Assembly (NCBI GenBank): GCA_028280615.1
Contig: JANQLK010000055.1
Coordinates: 62,001-126,000, forward strand
Direction: 5' to 3'
Source of the DNA: Woeseiaceae bacterium
Lineage (GTDB): Bacteria > Pseudomonadota > Gammaproteobacteria > Steroidobacterales > Woeseiaceae
Length of the DNA stretch: 64,000 bases
Both the position numbers and the translations under genes were made by a program. Below are positions 53,269 through 62,448 of this stretch, piece after piece (positions within the stretch are counted from its first letter, which is position 1; every line of letters begins with the position of its first letter). The notes beneath the pieces were generated by a model. It saw nothing but the letters and a program-made list of their open reading frames with translations, ran no database searches and had not been told where the DNA came from.

Positions 53269-53924
53269 GGTTCGGTCGGCCAGGCCAGCCGGCCGACGAA
53301 CTCGAGCTCGTCGAGCGTCACGCTCGCGTCGCCGCCGATCTCGGCGAGCGGCGCGATGCAGTACAGCACGCCCTCGACGCGGTAGACCGCGTCCTCGACC
53401 GGTGCGCCGCCCATCTCGATGTCGGTCCAGCACGTCTCGAGGTCTGCCGCGCTGAAAAACCGGCCCGCGCCCTCTTCGATGACCGTCACGTTGCTCGGCA
53501 CGCCCCGCATCGGCACGCCGCGCTCGAGTGACGGCATCGCAATGATGAATGCAAGCCCGGAATCGCCCGCGCGCCCTGAAAACCTGAGCCGCGCGCCCTC
53601 GCCGTGCGGCCGAGGCATGCCTTCGCAGCTCATCGCCGCGGCGCGCCAGTCGAGATCCACGGAGACGGCGCCGTAGATCCGGCCGCTCAACGCGCCGTCC
53701 TCGCCGCAGGCATCCGCACCGGGTCGATACTCGGCAAGTGGCGCCGTCTTCGCGTCCGGAGCGACCGAGGCGATCGCGGAAACGCCGGCCGGCCGGGCGG
53801 ACTCGGTGTCGGCGGTTCCGCCGTTGCAGGCGCCAACAAAGCAGAGTAGGGCCAGGCCGGCCCGGCCTCGCGGAAAGGAACAATGCAATTTCGAAAGCTC
53901 GCGTCGGTCGAATGACCGGACCAT
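53265..53924 (-). CDS. Hypothetical lipoprotein
   Basis: The 219-residue product has an N-terminal hydrophobic segment leading to VGAC (possible lipobox, Cys33). The mature part contains several cysteines (ACGEDG, MSCEGM, ETCW, LYCIAP), possibly disulfide-bonded. No known family was recognised. It overlaps the DUF192 gene by 4 bases. An in-frame start further in is possible because the signal is preceded by about 20 charged residues. Confidence 0.6.
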   Translation of the reverse strand: MVRSFDRRELSKLHCSFPRGRAGLALLCFVGACNGGTADTESARPAGVSAIASVAPDAKTAPLAEYRPGADACGEDGALSGRIYGAVSVDLDWRAAAMSCEGMPRPHGEGARLRFSGRAGDSGLAFIIAMPSLERGVPMRGVPSNVTVIEEGAGRFFSAADLETCWTDIEMGGAPVEDAVYRVEGVLYCIAPLAEIGGDASVTLDELEFVGRLAWPTEP

Positions 53925-53977
53925 ACCACTTAATTATCGGACGTTCGGCCAGTCACCGGCCTATCTCTCGCGACCAG

Positions 53978-54006
53978 TTGGCCTCGTTGAGCATCCTCTT
54001 TAGAAT
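53978..54006 (+). promoter_or_regulatory. Sigma-70 promoter of the moxR/bat operon
   Basis: TTGGCC (53978-53983) and TAGAAT (54001-54006) are spaced by 17 bases. The -10 matches five of six consensus positions and the -35 four of six. It lies about 50 bases before the moxR start. Confidence 0.55.
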
Positions 54007-54055
54007 GACCAGCCCCTTACGTACAGCTACAGCGCGGCCCACGAGGAGCATCTGC

Positions 54056-55024
54056 ATGAGCGTCGTCGAACAATTCCAGCAGTTGGAGGCGCATGCCAGC
54101 CGCCTGATCATTGGTCAGGCGCACCTGATCAACCGCATGCTGATAGCGCTGCTCTGCGACGGTCACCTGCTTGTGGAGGGGGCTCCGGGGTTAGCCAAGA
54201 CCCGCGCGATCAAAGTGCTCGCCGAAAGTATCGAAGGCGACTTCCACCGACTGCAGTTTACCCCCGACCTGTTGCCGGCCGACCTCACGGGTACCGACAT
54301 CTACAGGCCGCAGGAGGGCACGTTCGAGTTTCGCCGCGGACCCTTGTTCCACAACCTGATCCTCGCCGACGAGATCAACCGTGCGCCTGCGAAGGTGCAG
54401 TCCGCGCTGCTCGAGGCCATGGAGGAACGGCAGATCACGGTCGGCGAAAGGAGCTACGAGCTCGACGATCTGTTCATGGTCATGGCGACCCAGAACCCGA
54501 TCGAACAGGAAGGCACCTATCCGCTGCCCGAAGCGCAGCTCGACCGCTTTTTGTTGCATGCCCAGGTCGGCTACCCGACACCCGAAGACGAGCGCCGCAT
54601 CCTCGTGCTCAACCGTGACGAGGCGAAGGCGGCCGAGCGCGACGCGTTCCAGCCACCCGAACAGCTGTCGGCGGCATCGATCATGCAGGCCCGCCAGGAC
54701 ATCCTGCGCCTGCATCTCGCCGATGAGCTCGAGGAGTACATCATCAATATCGTCACGGGCACGCGCAACGCGGGCGCCGTCGATCGGTCGCTCAGCGACC
54801 AGATCCTGTACGGCGCAAGCCCGCGCGCCAGCATGGGTATCGATCGTGCGGCACGCGCCCACGCGTGGCTCTCCGGCCGCGACTACGTCGGCCCCGAGGA
54901 CATCCAGGCGATCGCGCCGGACGTGCTTCGCCACAGGCTCGTCCTGAGCTTCGAGGCCGAAGCGGACGGCATCGACGCCAATTCCGTCATCGAGCGGCTG
55001 CTCGACGGAGTCGGGGTGCCGTAG
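54056..55024 (+). CDS. MoxR-type AAA+ ATPase
   Basis: The 322-residue protein has the Walker A GAPGLAKT, Walker B LILADEINRAPAKVQSALLEAMEERQ, and sensor region MATQNPIEQEGTYPLPEAQLDRF. MoxR ATPases act as chaperones for VWA-domain partners. An SD (GAGGAGC) lies 6 bases before the ATG. It starts a six-gene operon with VWA and BatD proteins that probably acts at the inner membrane in stress or envelope protein maturation. Confidence 0.94.
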   Translation: MSVVEQFQQLEAHASRLIIGQAHLINRMLIALLCDGHLLVEGAPGLAKTRAIKVLAESIEGDFHRLQFTPDLLPADLTGTDIYRPQEGTFEFRRGPLFHNLILADEINRAPAKVQSALLEAMEERQITVGERSYELDDLFMVMATQNPIEQEGTYPLPEAQLDRFLLHAQVGYPTPEDERRILVLNRDEAKAAERDAFQPPEQLSAASIMQARQDILRLHLADELEEYIINIVTGTRNAGAVDRSLSDQILYGASPRASMGIDRAARAHAWLSGRDYVGPEDIQAIAPDVLRHRLVLSFEAEADGIDANSVIERLLDGVGVP

Positions 55025-55971
55025 TGGTGCGACTCGGCCACATGCCCGAGGACGCCTCGCCCGTCAGCGTCTCGCAGGCGGGCCTGATCCGCCTCAACGG
55101 ACCGGCGCGCGCCATCGCGCTCGACGTGCTGCGCGTCAACTCGCTGCAGACCGGCGCCTACGTGTCGCACTTTCGCGGCCGCGGCATGGAGTTCGACGAG
55201 TCGAGACCCTACCAGCCCGGCGACGATCCGCGCTCGATCGACTGGCGCGTGACGGCGCGCAGCACGACGGCTTACACGAAGCTGTTCCGCGAGGAGCGCG
55301 AACGCCCCGTGCTCGTCGTCGTGGATCTTCGCGCCAGCATGCACTTCGCAACCCAGGGCTGTTTCAAGTCGGTCAACGCGAGCCGCGCAGCGGCACTGCT
55401 GGCGTGGGCGGCGCATCACCGCGGCGATCGGCTCGGCGGGCTGATCTTCGGCGACAACGTGCACCGCGAGCTCAAGCCGCGGCTGGGGCGCCAGGCGGCG
55501 CTTCGCTTCGTGCATGCACTGGTCGAACATCCCGACTGGCAGGTCCAGGGCCGCCGGGCGGACGACGATGGCGAAGAGGCGCTGACCATGGCGCTCGCCT
55601 CGCTCAGGCGCGTGGCGCGGCCGGGCAGTCTCGTCGTCGTGCTGAGCGACTTCTCGGGCCTGTCGCGCGCGGGCCAGAGCTACCTGTCCGCGATCGCGCG
55701 GCACAACGAGGTTCTGGCGGTAACGATCAACGATCCGTTCGAGCGCGAGCTGCCGCCGCCAGGGCGCTACCGGCTCGTTTCCGACGGCGATGAGCTCGCT
55801 ATCGACACGCGTGCGAGCGCGGCGCGCCGCGACTACGAGGAGGCGTTCCAGGCGCGCGCCGACGAATTCGATACGTTCTGCCAGCGTTACGGCATCCACG
55901 TCATGCCGATGTCGACGCGCGACGATCCCGTCTCGGCGCTGCAGACGGCCCTTGGCCGACGAACGCATTAG
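55024..55971 (+). CDS. DUF58 protein of the MoxR operon
   Basis: The 315-residue protein contains the DUF58 core FRGRGMEFDESRPYQPGDDPRSIDWRVTARS and a VWA-like continuation with VVDLRASM and LVVVLSDFSGLS. It is a usual partner of MoxR and probably its substrate. The GTG at 55024 overlaps the moxR TAG; an ATG at 55042 is an alternative start. Confidence 0.88.
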   Translation: MVRLGHMPEDASPVSVSQAGLIRLNGPARAIALDVLRVNSLQTGAYVSHFRGRGMEFDESRPYQPGDDPRSIDWRVTARSTTAYTKLFREERERPVLVVVDLRASMHFATQGCFKSVNASRAAALLAWAAHHRGDRLGGLIFGDNVHRELKPRLGRQAALRFVHALVEHPDWQVQGRRADDDGEEALTMALASLRRVARPGSLVVVLSDFSGLSRAGQSYLSAIARHNEVLAVTINDPFERELPPPGRYRLVSDGDELAIDTRASAARRDYEEAFQARADEFDTFCQRYGIHVMPMSTRDDPVSALQTALGRRTH

Positions 55972-55982
55972 GACGAGCATCG

Positions 55983-56474
55983 ATGAACCCGGAAGAGCTG
56001 CCGCTGCGCGACCTGCACCTGCCCGACGCGGTCGGGCTGTGGCCGCTCGCACCCGGCTGGTGGCTGCTGATCGCGCTCGTGCTGCTGGGGCTCGCTTTCC
56101 TTTACAGGGCGTTCAGGAACCAGCGCCGGCAAAGCGCCGCGCGGCGCTTTGCCCTCAAACGGCTCGAGGCGCTCAGCGCCGAGTACGCCACAAGCGGCGA
56201 TGCGATCGCGCTCGGCGCCGAGGTGTCCGAACTCGTGCGCAGGACGATGCTGGCCTATGCACCGCGCGCCGATGTCGCCGGCCTGACCGGCGAGGCCTGG
56301 CTCGAGTGGCTGGACCGGGACCTCGATCGCTCGCACTTCGTGGAGGGTGACGGCCGACCGCTCATCGAATGGCCCTATCGTTCTCGCGACACCGAGGTCG
56401 ATCGTTCCGACGTCGCGGCCTTCGTTGACGCCGTGAGGTTGAGGCTCGAAACGCCGGTCGGGGGTGAGGCCTGA
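55983..56474 (+). CDS. DUF4381 single-span membrane protein
   Basis: The 163-residue protein has PLRDLHLPDAVGLWPLAPGWWLLIALVLLGLAFLY, the family's typical N-terminus followed by a membrane helix, then a basic cytoplasmic domain. It always accompanies MoxR-DUF58-VWA genes. It ends at the start of the VWA gene, sharing one base. Confidence 0.88.
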   Translation: MNPEELPLRDLHLPDAVGLWPLAPGWWLLIALVLLGLAFLYRAFRNQRRQSAARRFALKRLEALSAEYATSGDAIALGAEVSELVRRTMLAYAPRADVAGLTGEAWLEWLDRDLDRSHFVEGDGRPLIEWPYRSRDTEVDRSDVAAFVDAVRLRLETPVGGEA

Positions 56475-57517
56475 TGCTCGAGTTTGTCTGGCCGTGGGCG
56501 TTCCTGTTTCTGCCGCTGCCGTGGCTCGTACGCCGCGTTCTGCCCGAGGCGGACGCGATGCAGGAGGCCGGCCTGCGCGTACCCGGCTTCACGGGCTTCG
56601 CGATGCTGTCCGGCCGCACGGCCACCGAGCAACTCGTGAACTGGCGCTTCTGGGTTGCAGCCATCGCCTGGATACTGCTCGTCGTTGCGGCCGCGCGGCC
56701 GCAACACTTCGGCGACGAACTCGACGTTCGGGTCTCGGGACGAAACCTGATGCTGGCCGTGGACCTGTCCGGCAGCATGGACCAGAAGGACTTCGAACTC
56801 GGCAACACGCGCGTGGACCGGCTGACCGCGACCAAGGCCGTCGCGAGCGACTTCATCGGCCGCCGCGAGGGCGACCGCATCGGGCTGATCCTGTTCGGCG
56901 AACGCGCCTACCTCCAGGTGCCGCTGACGCTCGACCGGGAGACGGTCAAGACGCTCCTGCTGGAAGCGTTCATCGGCCTGGCCGGTGAGAAGACGGCCAT
57001 CGGCGACGCGATCACGCTCGCCGTGAAGCGCATCCACGAGCAGCAGCAGGACGGCGGCGAGCAGGTTCTCGTGCTGCTTACCGACGGCGCGAATACGGCC
57101 GGCGAGGTCGACCCGCTCAAGGCCGCGGAGCTGGCCGCCCAGGTCGGCCTGCGCATATACACGATCGGCATCGGTGCCGAACAGATCGAAGTCGCATCCG
57201 TACTCGGCGGGCGCCGACGCGTCAATCCGTCGGCGGATCTCGACGAGGCCACGCTGACGCGCATCGCCGAGATGACGGGCGGTCGATATTTTCGCGCGCG
57301 CGACACGGCTGCGCTGCAGGACATCTACCGGCTGGTCGACGAACTCGAGCCCGTCGAGGAGCCCGAAGCCGGGTTCAGACCCGTGCGCTCGCTCTATCAC
57401 CTGCCGCTCGCCGGCAGTTTTGTGCTGGCCGCATTCATGTGCCTGCTCGCCCTGGCTGCGCCGCTTGCCAAGCGGCGCAGCCGGACCATTCGCGAGGCCG
57501 ACGGTCATGCTGGCTGA
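56474..57517 (+). CDS. BatA-like membrane VWA protein
   Basis: The 347-residue protein has N-terminal membrane helices, a VWA domain with MIDAS motif DLSGSMD and LLTDGANTAGEVD, and a C-terminal helix (FVLAAFMCLLALAAPLA). It resembles BatA of Bacteroides aerotolerance operons. It overlaps the next gene by 11 bases. Confidence 0.9.
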   Translation: MLEFVWPWAFLFLPLPWLVRRVLPEADAMQEAGLRVPGFTGFAMLSGRTATEQLVNWRFWVAAIAWILLVVAAARPQHFGDELDVRVSGRNLMLAVDLSGSMDQKDFELGNTRVDRLTATKAVASDFIGRREGDRIGLILFGERAYLQVPLTLDRETVKTLLLEAFIGLAGEKTAIGDAITLAVKRIHEQQQDGGEQVLVLLTDGANTAGEVDPLKAAELAAQVGLRIYTIGIGAEQIEVASVLGGRRRVNPSADLDEATLTRIAEMTGGRYFRARDTAALQDIYRLVDELEPVEEPEAGFRPVRSLYHLPLAGSFVLAAFMCLLALAAPLAKRRSRTIREADGHAG

Positions 57518-59300
57518 GTTTCGATTCTTGAGGCCGGAGTGGCTCGTCGCGCTGCCGTTCGTGATCGGCCTTGCCGTGTACTTCGCTCGCCGGCGGTTCG
57601 GTTCGGGGAGCTGGGAGACGGTCGTGTCGCCGGCGCTCGCACCCTACGTTCTGTCGCGGTCGCGCGGCCGGTCGTCGGACCGGCGCTGGCTGCTGTTCGG
57701 GCTGGTCGGCGTCCTCGCCACGCTCGCGCTCGCCGGCCCGGCCTGGGAGCGCATCGAGCAGCCCGTGTTCCGTTCCGACCAGGCGCTCGTCGTGGCGCTC
57801 GACCTGTCACGCTCGATGGACGCCCAGGACATTTCCCCGAGCCGGCTGGCCCGCGCGCGGCTCAAGATCCTGGATCTGCTCGATCGCCGCGAATCCGGGC
57901 AGACCGCGTTGATCGTGTACTCCGCGAACGCGTTCACCGTGACCCCGCTGACGACCGACACTGACACGGTCCGGCAACTCGTCAACAGTCTCGACACGAA
58001 CATCATGCCGAGCCGCGGCAGCTACCCCGTAGCCGCCATAAACAAGGGCCGGCAGCTGCTCGAGCAGGCCGCAGTCAGCTCTGGCGAGGTGCTGCTCGTA
58101 ACGGACGGCGGTTCCTCGCCGGCGGCGGAACGGCTTGCCGGGGATCTGCGCGACAAGGGTTTCAGCCTGTCGGTGCTCGGTGTCGGTACTCGCGACGGCG
58201 CGCCGATTCCGCGCGCGGGCGGCGGCTTTGTGACCGACAATCGCGGCAAGATGGCCGTGCCGCGGCTCGAGGAGCGTTCGCTTCGCGGCCTGGCGGCCGC
58301 GGGCGGGGGCCGCTACGCCTCCCTGACCGTGGACAATCGCGATCTCGACACGCTGCTGTCCGGCGAGTCGGCCGGTGCAGGCGCAGCTGGCGGCGACAAC
58401 CAGGCGACCGACCAGTGGCAGGAGGAGGGCCCGTGGATCGTGCTGGCGATGCTGCCGCTGGTCGCGCTCGCGTTTCGCCGCGGCTGGTTGCTGGTCGTCG
58501 TGGTCATGCTCGTGCCGCTACCCGAGCCGGCCCATGCGTCGCTCTGGGACGACCTCTGGTTCAACCGGGATCAACAGGGCAGGCGCGCGCTCGAGGCGGG
58601 CGAGCCCGACCGCGCCGCCGAGCTGTTCGAGGACGGCGAGTGGCGTTCGGTGGCCGAGTACCGCGCGGGCGATTACGCGGGCAGTGCGTCCGGTTTTGCC
58701 GGGCGTGGCGATATGCGTAATCTGTACAACCTCGGCACCGCGCTTGCGCGCACCGGCGATTTCGACTCGGCCATCGAGGCCTATGACAATGTCCTCGAGA
58801 CAGATCCCGATCACGCCGATGCGCGCTACAACCGCGACCTCCTGCTGGAGGCGAAGCAGCAGCAGGAGCAACAGCAGCAGGAGGGCGAACAGCAGGAGAG
58901 CGCCGACAGCGAGGGCCAGGGCGAGGAGTCGGAGGGCAACCCGGATCCGAACCAGCAGTCCGACGCCCAGGGCCAGACCGACGGAGATTCCGAAGAGGGC
59001 GATCCGTCAGAGCGGCAAAACGAGGACGAGCAGGGAGATCTCGAGGCGCTTCAGGAAGAACTCGAACGCGCCGCGGAACAGCAGAATCAAGAGCCCGCCG
59101 AGCAGCAGCTGTCCGAAGCCGAGCTCGCGGAGCTCCGGCGCCAACAGGCCGAGGAGCAGGCGATGGAACAGTGGCTCCGGCGCATCCCCAACGATCCGGG
59201 CGGTCTTTTGCGACGCAAGTTCCGCTACCAGTACCAGCGCATGGGCAAGGACCAGGACGGCAACAACCTGTGGCCGGATGACGAGGCGCAGCCATGGTGA
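57507..59300 (+). CDS. BatB/BatC-type VWA-TPR fusion protein
   Basis: The 597-residue protein has membrane helices, a VWA domain (DLSRSMDAQD, VTDGGSS), a further membrane helix near residue 320, TPR helices (LYNLGTALARTGDFDSAIEAYDNVLETDPDHADARYNRDLLLEA), and a long Gln/Glu/Asp-rich tail (about 455-555). It joins BatB and BatC roles in one chain. The start at 57507 is chosen because it gives MLAEFRFLRPEWL; an upstream ATG at 57420 lies inside the previous gene. Confidence 0.9.
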   Translation: MLAEFRFLRPEWLVALPFVIGLAVYFARRRFGSGSWETVVSPALAPYVLSRSRGRSSDRRWLLFGLVGVLATLALAGPAWERIEQPVFRSDQALVVALDLSRSMDAQDISPSRLARARLKILDLLDRRESGQTALIVYSANAFTVTPLTTDTDTVRQLVNSLDTNIMPSRGSYPVAAINKGRQLLEQAAVSSGEVLLVTDGGSSPAAERLAGDLRDKGFSLSVLGVGTRDGAPIPRAGGGFVTDNRGKMAVPRLEERSLRGLAAAGGGRYASLTVDNRDLDTLLSGESAGAGAAGGDNQATDQWQEEGPWIVLAMLPLVALAFRRGWLLVVVVMLVPLPEPAHASLWDDLWFNRDQQGRRALEAGEPDRAAELFEDGEWRSVAEYRAGDYAGSASGFAGRGDMRNLYNLGTALARTGDFDSAIEAYDNVLETDPDHADARYNRDLLLEAKQQQEQQQQEGEQQESADSEGQGEESEGNPDPNQQSDAQGQTDGDSEEGDPSERQNEDEQGDLEALQEELERAAEQQNQEPAEQQLSEAELAELRRQQAEEQAMEQWLRRIPNDPGGLLRRKFRYQYQRMGKDQDGNNLWPDDEAQPW

Positions 59301-60967
59301 TCAAGAGTTTTCGACTGATCTCGACCATGCTCGCCTGCCTCATGGCGGGTGCCGCACACTCGGCTGTTGTCGCGAGCGTCGATCGCGACCGCGTCGAACA
59401 GAACGAGTCGTTCACGCTCGAGCTGCGCGTCGACTCGAACGCTGATCTCAACCCCGATCTCGCGGTGCTCGAGGCGGATTTCTTCATAGGCCAGACCAGT
59501 CATCTGAGCAATACTTCGATCATCAACGGCAAAATCAGCCGCAGCAAAACCTGGCAGATTTCGCTGATGGCGCGCCGCGCGGGCCAGCTCACGATTCCGC
59601 CGATCACCGTGGGCGGCGAACAGAGCAACCCGGTCACGATCACCGTGAGCGAGCCGACGGCGCAGCCGCCCGGCGAGGCCGACGTTTACATCACCGCGGA
59701 GGTCGACACGAGCGAGACCTTCGTCCAGGCGCAGATCCTGTACACGATCAAGATCTACCGCGCCGTCGCGACGCGGCAGCCCGCGCTGCGTGAGCCGACC
59801 TTCGGCGGCGCGGAAGTGCTCGTGGAAGTTGCCGGCGACGAGCAGAGCTACGAGGCCGTGATCAACGGCCGCGCCTACAACGTCGTCGAGCGTTCCTTCG
59901 CCGTCTTCCCCCAGGAGAGCGGCGAGGTCAGCATCTCGCCGGCGCGCTTCGAGGCGCGCGTGCTGCGCAACGGTCGCATCACGGGCCGCAAGGTGTTCCA
60001 GTCAGACGCGCAGACCGTCACGGTCAACCCGATCCCGGCGCCGCCGGCCGACTACCTCGATGCCGCCTGGCTACCGGCGCGCGACGTCCAGCTCAGCGAC
60101 AGCTGGTCGCGCGAGCCCGATCGGCTGCGCGCAGGCGAACCGATTTCGCGCACGATCACGATCAGCGCGCTGGGCCAGCTCGAAACCCAGATCCCCGTCA
60201 ACGAGCCGCCGACCGTGGATGGCGTCAACGTCTATCCCGACAAGCCCGCGCTGGACCGGCGTTTCGAATCGGGCGGCATCCGCGGCATTCGCCGTGACCA
60301 GTACGCGATGATCGCGAACGTCGCGGGCGATCTCGAACTGCCGGCCGTCGAACTGCCGTGGTGGGACATCGACACGAGCGAGTGGCGAGTCGCCCGGCTT
60401 CCCGCGCGGCAGGTCGCGATCATGCCGAGCCTGGATGCGGAGCCGCCGGCGCCGGCGCCCGTGCCCGTGATCGAAGAGGAGGCCGCGGCGCCCGAGCCGG
60501 CCGCGTCGCCGGCGGCGCCGTTCTGGAAACTCGTTGCGCAGATTCTCGCCATCCTGTGGTTCATGACGCTGGTCGGCTGGTGGTGGTCGACTCGACCGAC
60601 GCGCGACCAGAAAGCGCCCGCGCCCGTGCCGTTGCACAAACGCCAGGCCGCGGCGCTAAAGACCGCGCGCAAGGCGGCCATCGAGGGCGACGCAGAGGCC
60701 CTCAAGTCGGCGCTGTTCGAGTGGGCACGCCTCCAATGGCCCGACGGCGCGCCACGCAGCCTCGGCGAACTCGCCAACCGCGTGAGTGCGCCACTGTCAG
60801 ACGAACTCCGCAGCTTGTCCGGAGCGAGCTACGGCAAAGGCGATCGTGACTGGGACGGCGCGGCGCTCGCGAAGGCGTTGCGCTCGTTCACGGTCGCCGA
60901 TCCGCGGTCGGCCCGCGGGGCGGGCGAGCTCCTGCCGCCGCTGATGCCCGAGTCGGCGCGCGGCTGA
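59294..60967 (+). CDS. BatD-like exported protein
   Basis: The 557-residue protein has a signal peptide (MLACLMAGAAHSAVV region), immunoglobulin-like repeats typical of BatD (VEQNESFTLELRVDSNADLNPDL, RRAGQLTIPPITVGG, SGEVSISPARFEA) and a C-terminal membrane helix (FWKLVAQILAILWFMTLVGWWW). It closes the bat operon. It overlaps the preceding gene by 7 bases. Confidence 0.88.
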   Translation: MVIKSFRLISTMLACLMAGAAHSAVVASVDRDRVEQNESFTLELRVDSNADLNPDLAVLEADFFIGQTSHLSNTSIINGKISRSKTWQISLMARRAGQLTIPPITVGGEQSNPVTITVSEPTAQPPGEADVYITAEVDTSETFVQAQILYTIKIYRAVATRQPALREPTFGGAEVLVEVAGDEQSYEAVINGRAYNVVERSFAVFPQESGEVSISPARFEARVLRNGRITGRKVFQSDAQTVTVNPIPAPPADYLDAAWLPARDVQLSDSWSREPDRLRAGEPISRTITISALGQLETQIPVNEPPTVDGVNVYPDKPALDRRFESGGIRGIRRDQYAMIANVAGDLELPAVELPWWDIDTSEWRVARLPARQVAIMPSLDAEPPAPAPVPVIEEEAAAPEPAASPAAPFWKLVAQILAILWFMTLVGWWWSTRPTRDQKAPAPVPLHKRQAAALKTARKAAIEGDAEALKSALFEWARLQWPDGAPRSLGELANRVSAPLSDELRSLSGASYGKGDRDWDGAALAKALRSFTVADPRSARGAGELLPPLMPESARG

Positions 60968-61061
60968 CCGGCTGTCGCACGGCCGCCCGTGGAATTCCGG
61001 CGACCGGGCGCGGTCTCAATGACTATCGTCGGGTGTTCCCGGCCCGGCCGGAGGCGAGACA

Positions 61062-61949
61062 ATGGACGCACGCAGGCTGACTTTGATCGCTGTCGCTTTA
61101 GGTGGCGTCGGAGCCGGCGTCGCGGCTACGACATTCGTGGGTGGCGGCGGGTCGACACGGATGGATACGGCGTTGTCGATGCCCCAGCCCGGTGCGGCGG
61201 CCCTGGCCGCAGACGATGCCGAGCACCTTGCGCACATTGTCGACTCGCTCGTGACATTGCTCGACGAAGAGATTCGCGAACGCAACCTCATGGCCGAGGA
61301 GATTCGCGAGCTTCGAGCCGAAGTGGAACGTCTTCAGGGAGTATCGGCAATCGGCAGTGTGGCCGTCGCCAACAGCGCGCCGGTTTCCGCGCAAGCTGTC
61401 GAACTGCGCCGGTCACGGCGGGTGCCGCAAAGCCAGCGGGAGCGGCTTCTCGCTGCCGGATTCACCGAGCGTGATACGGAGGCCATCGAGCGCCGCGCGG
61501 CCGAGGCGACGATGGAACGAATGATGCTCGACGACCGCGCACTCCGGGAGGGCTGGGCGAACACGCCGCGCTACTTCGAGGAGATGCGGACCATCGAATC
61601 GGAACAGGCGCGGATTCGAAACTACCTCGGCGACGACGCCTACGACCGGTACCTGTTCGCCAGCGGCAACCCGAATCGGCTCAGCGTGGCGTCGGTCGTA
61701 CCCACCTCACCGGCCGAGCAGGCCGGCCTCGAGCCCGGGGACATACTGCTCAGCTACGGCGATCAGCGGCTCTTCGACAACCGTCAGCTTCGCGAACTGC
61801 GCAGCGCCGGTCAGCCGGGCGAGTCGGTGACGGTGGAAGTCATGCGTGACGGCAGAGCCATGGAAATAACGATTCCACGCGGACCGATCGGCATACAGAT
61901 CAATACGACGATCGTGAACCCTGAAGAGGGCGGGCCGGCTCGGGAATAG
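61062..61949 (+). CDS. PDZ-domain protein with signal anchor and coiled coil
   Basis: The 295-residue protein has an N-terminal hydrophobic segment (TLIAVALGGVGAGVAATTF), a predicted coiled coil (about residues 60-95, EEIRERNLMAEEIRELRAEVERLQ), a charged helical region, and a C-terminal PDZ domain (VVPTSPAEQAGLEPGDILLSYGDQRLFDNRQLRELRSAG, about 210-285). There is no protease domain. It may be a scaffold at the inner membrane. It lies about 95 bases after the bat operon and may be regulated separately. Confidence 0.8.
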   Translation: MDARRLTLIAVALGGVGAGVAATTFVGGGGSTRMDTALSMPQPGAAALAADDAEHLAHIVDSLVTLLDEEIRERNLMAEEIRELRAEVERLQGVSAIGSVAVANSAPVSAQAVELRRSRRVPQSQRERLLAAGFTERDTEAIERRAAEATMERMMLDDRALREGWANTPRYFEEMRTIESEQARIRNYLGDDAYDRYLFASGNPNRLSVASVVPTSPAEQAGLEPGDILLSYGDQRLFDNRQLRELRSAGQPGESVTVEVMRDGRAMEITIPRGPIGIQINTTIVNPEEGGPARE

Positions 61950-61955
61950 CCGCGG

Positions 61956-62375
61956 CTACCAGTGCCCGCTGTTGGGCATGGAGGCCCAGGGTTCCTCCGG
62001 CGGCCTGGCATCGCCTTTCTGCAGGAGTTCGATCGAAATGTTGTCGGGCGATCGCACGAAGGCCATGTGGCCGTCACGCGGCGGCCGGTTGATCGTGACG
62101 CCCATATCGGAGAGATGCCGGCAGGTGGCGTAGATGTCGTCGACGAGGTAGGCCAGGTGGCCGAAGTTGCGGCTCTCGCCGTACTCTTCGGCGTCCCAGT
62201 TGTGAGTGAGTTCGACCTGCGCCTCCTCCTGACCCGGCGCCGCGAGAAACACGAGCGTGAATCGACCCTGCTCGTTGTCGCGGCGCGACAGTTCCACGAG
62301 CCCGAGGCCCTTGCAGTAGAAATCCAAAGAGGCGTCGATATCGGTGACGCGCACCATCGTGTGCAGGTATTTCAT
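61956..62375 (-). CDS. Lactoylglutathione-lyase-like VOC protein
   Basis: The 139-residue protein has the glyoxalase I arrangement: LHTMVRVTDIDASLDFYCKGLGLVELSR, VELTHNWDAEEYG, NFGHLAYLVDDIYATC and FVRSPDNISIELLQKG. His and Glu metal ligands are in place (LHTMVRV, VELTHNW, FGHLAY, IELLQ), suggesting an active glyoxalase I. The start at 62375 (MKYLHTM) is typical for the family. It is divergent from the HAD gene. Confidence 0.88.
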   Translation of the reverse strand: MKYLHTMVRVTDIDASLDFYCKGLGLVELSRRDNEQGRFTLVFLAAPGQEEAQVELTHNWDAEEYGESRNFGHLAYLVDDIYATCRHLSDMGVTINRPPRDGHMAFVRSPDNISIELLQKGDARPPEEPWASMPNSGHW

Positions 62376-62448
62376 GCGATTCGTCCGGTTGAATTGCGTC
62401 GCGAGTCGAGCCCACAATGGTCCGCTATTGATTCTCACTGGGCAAGCC

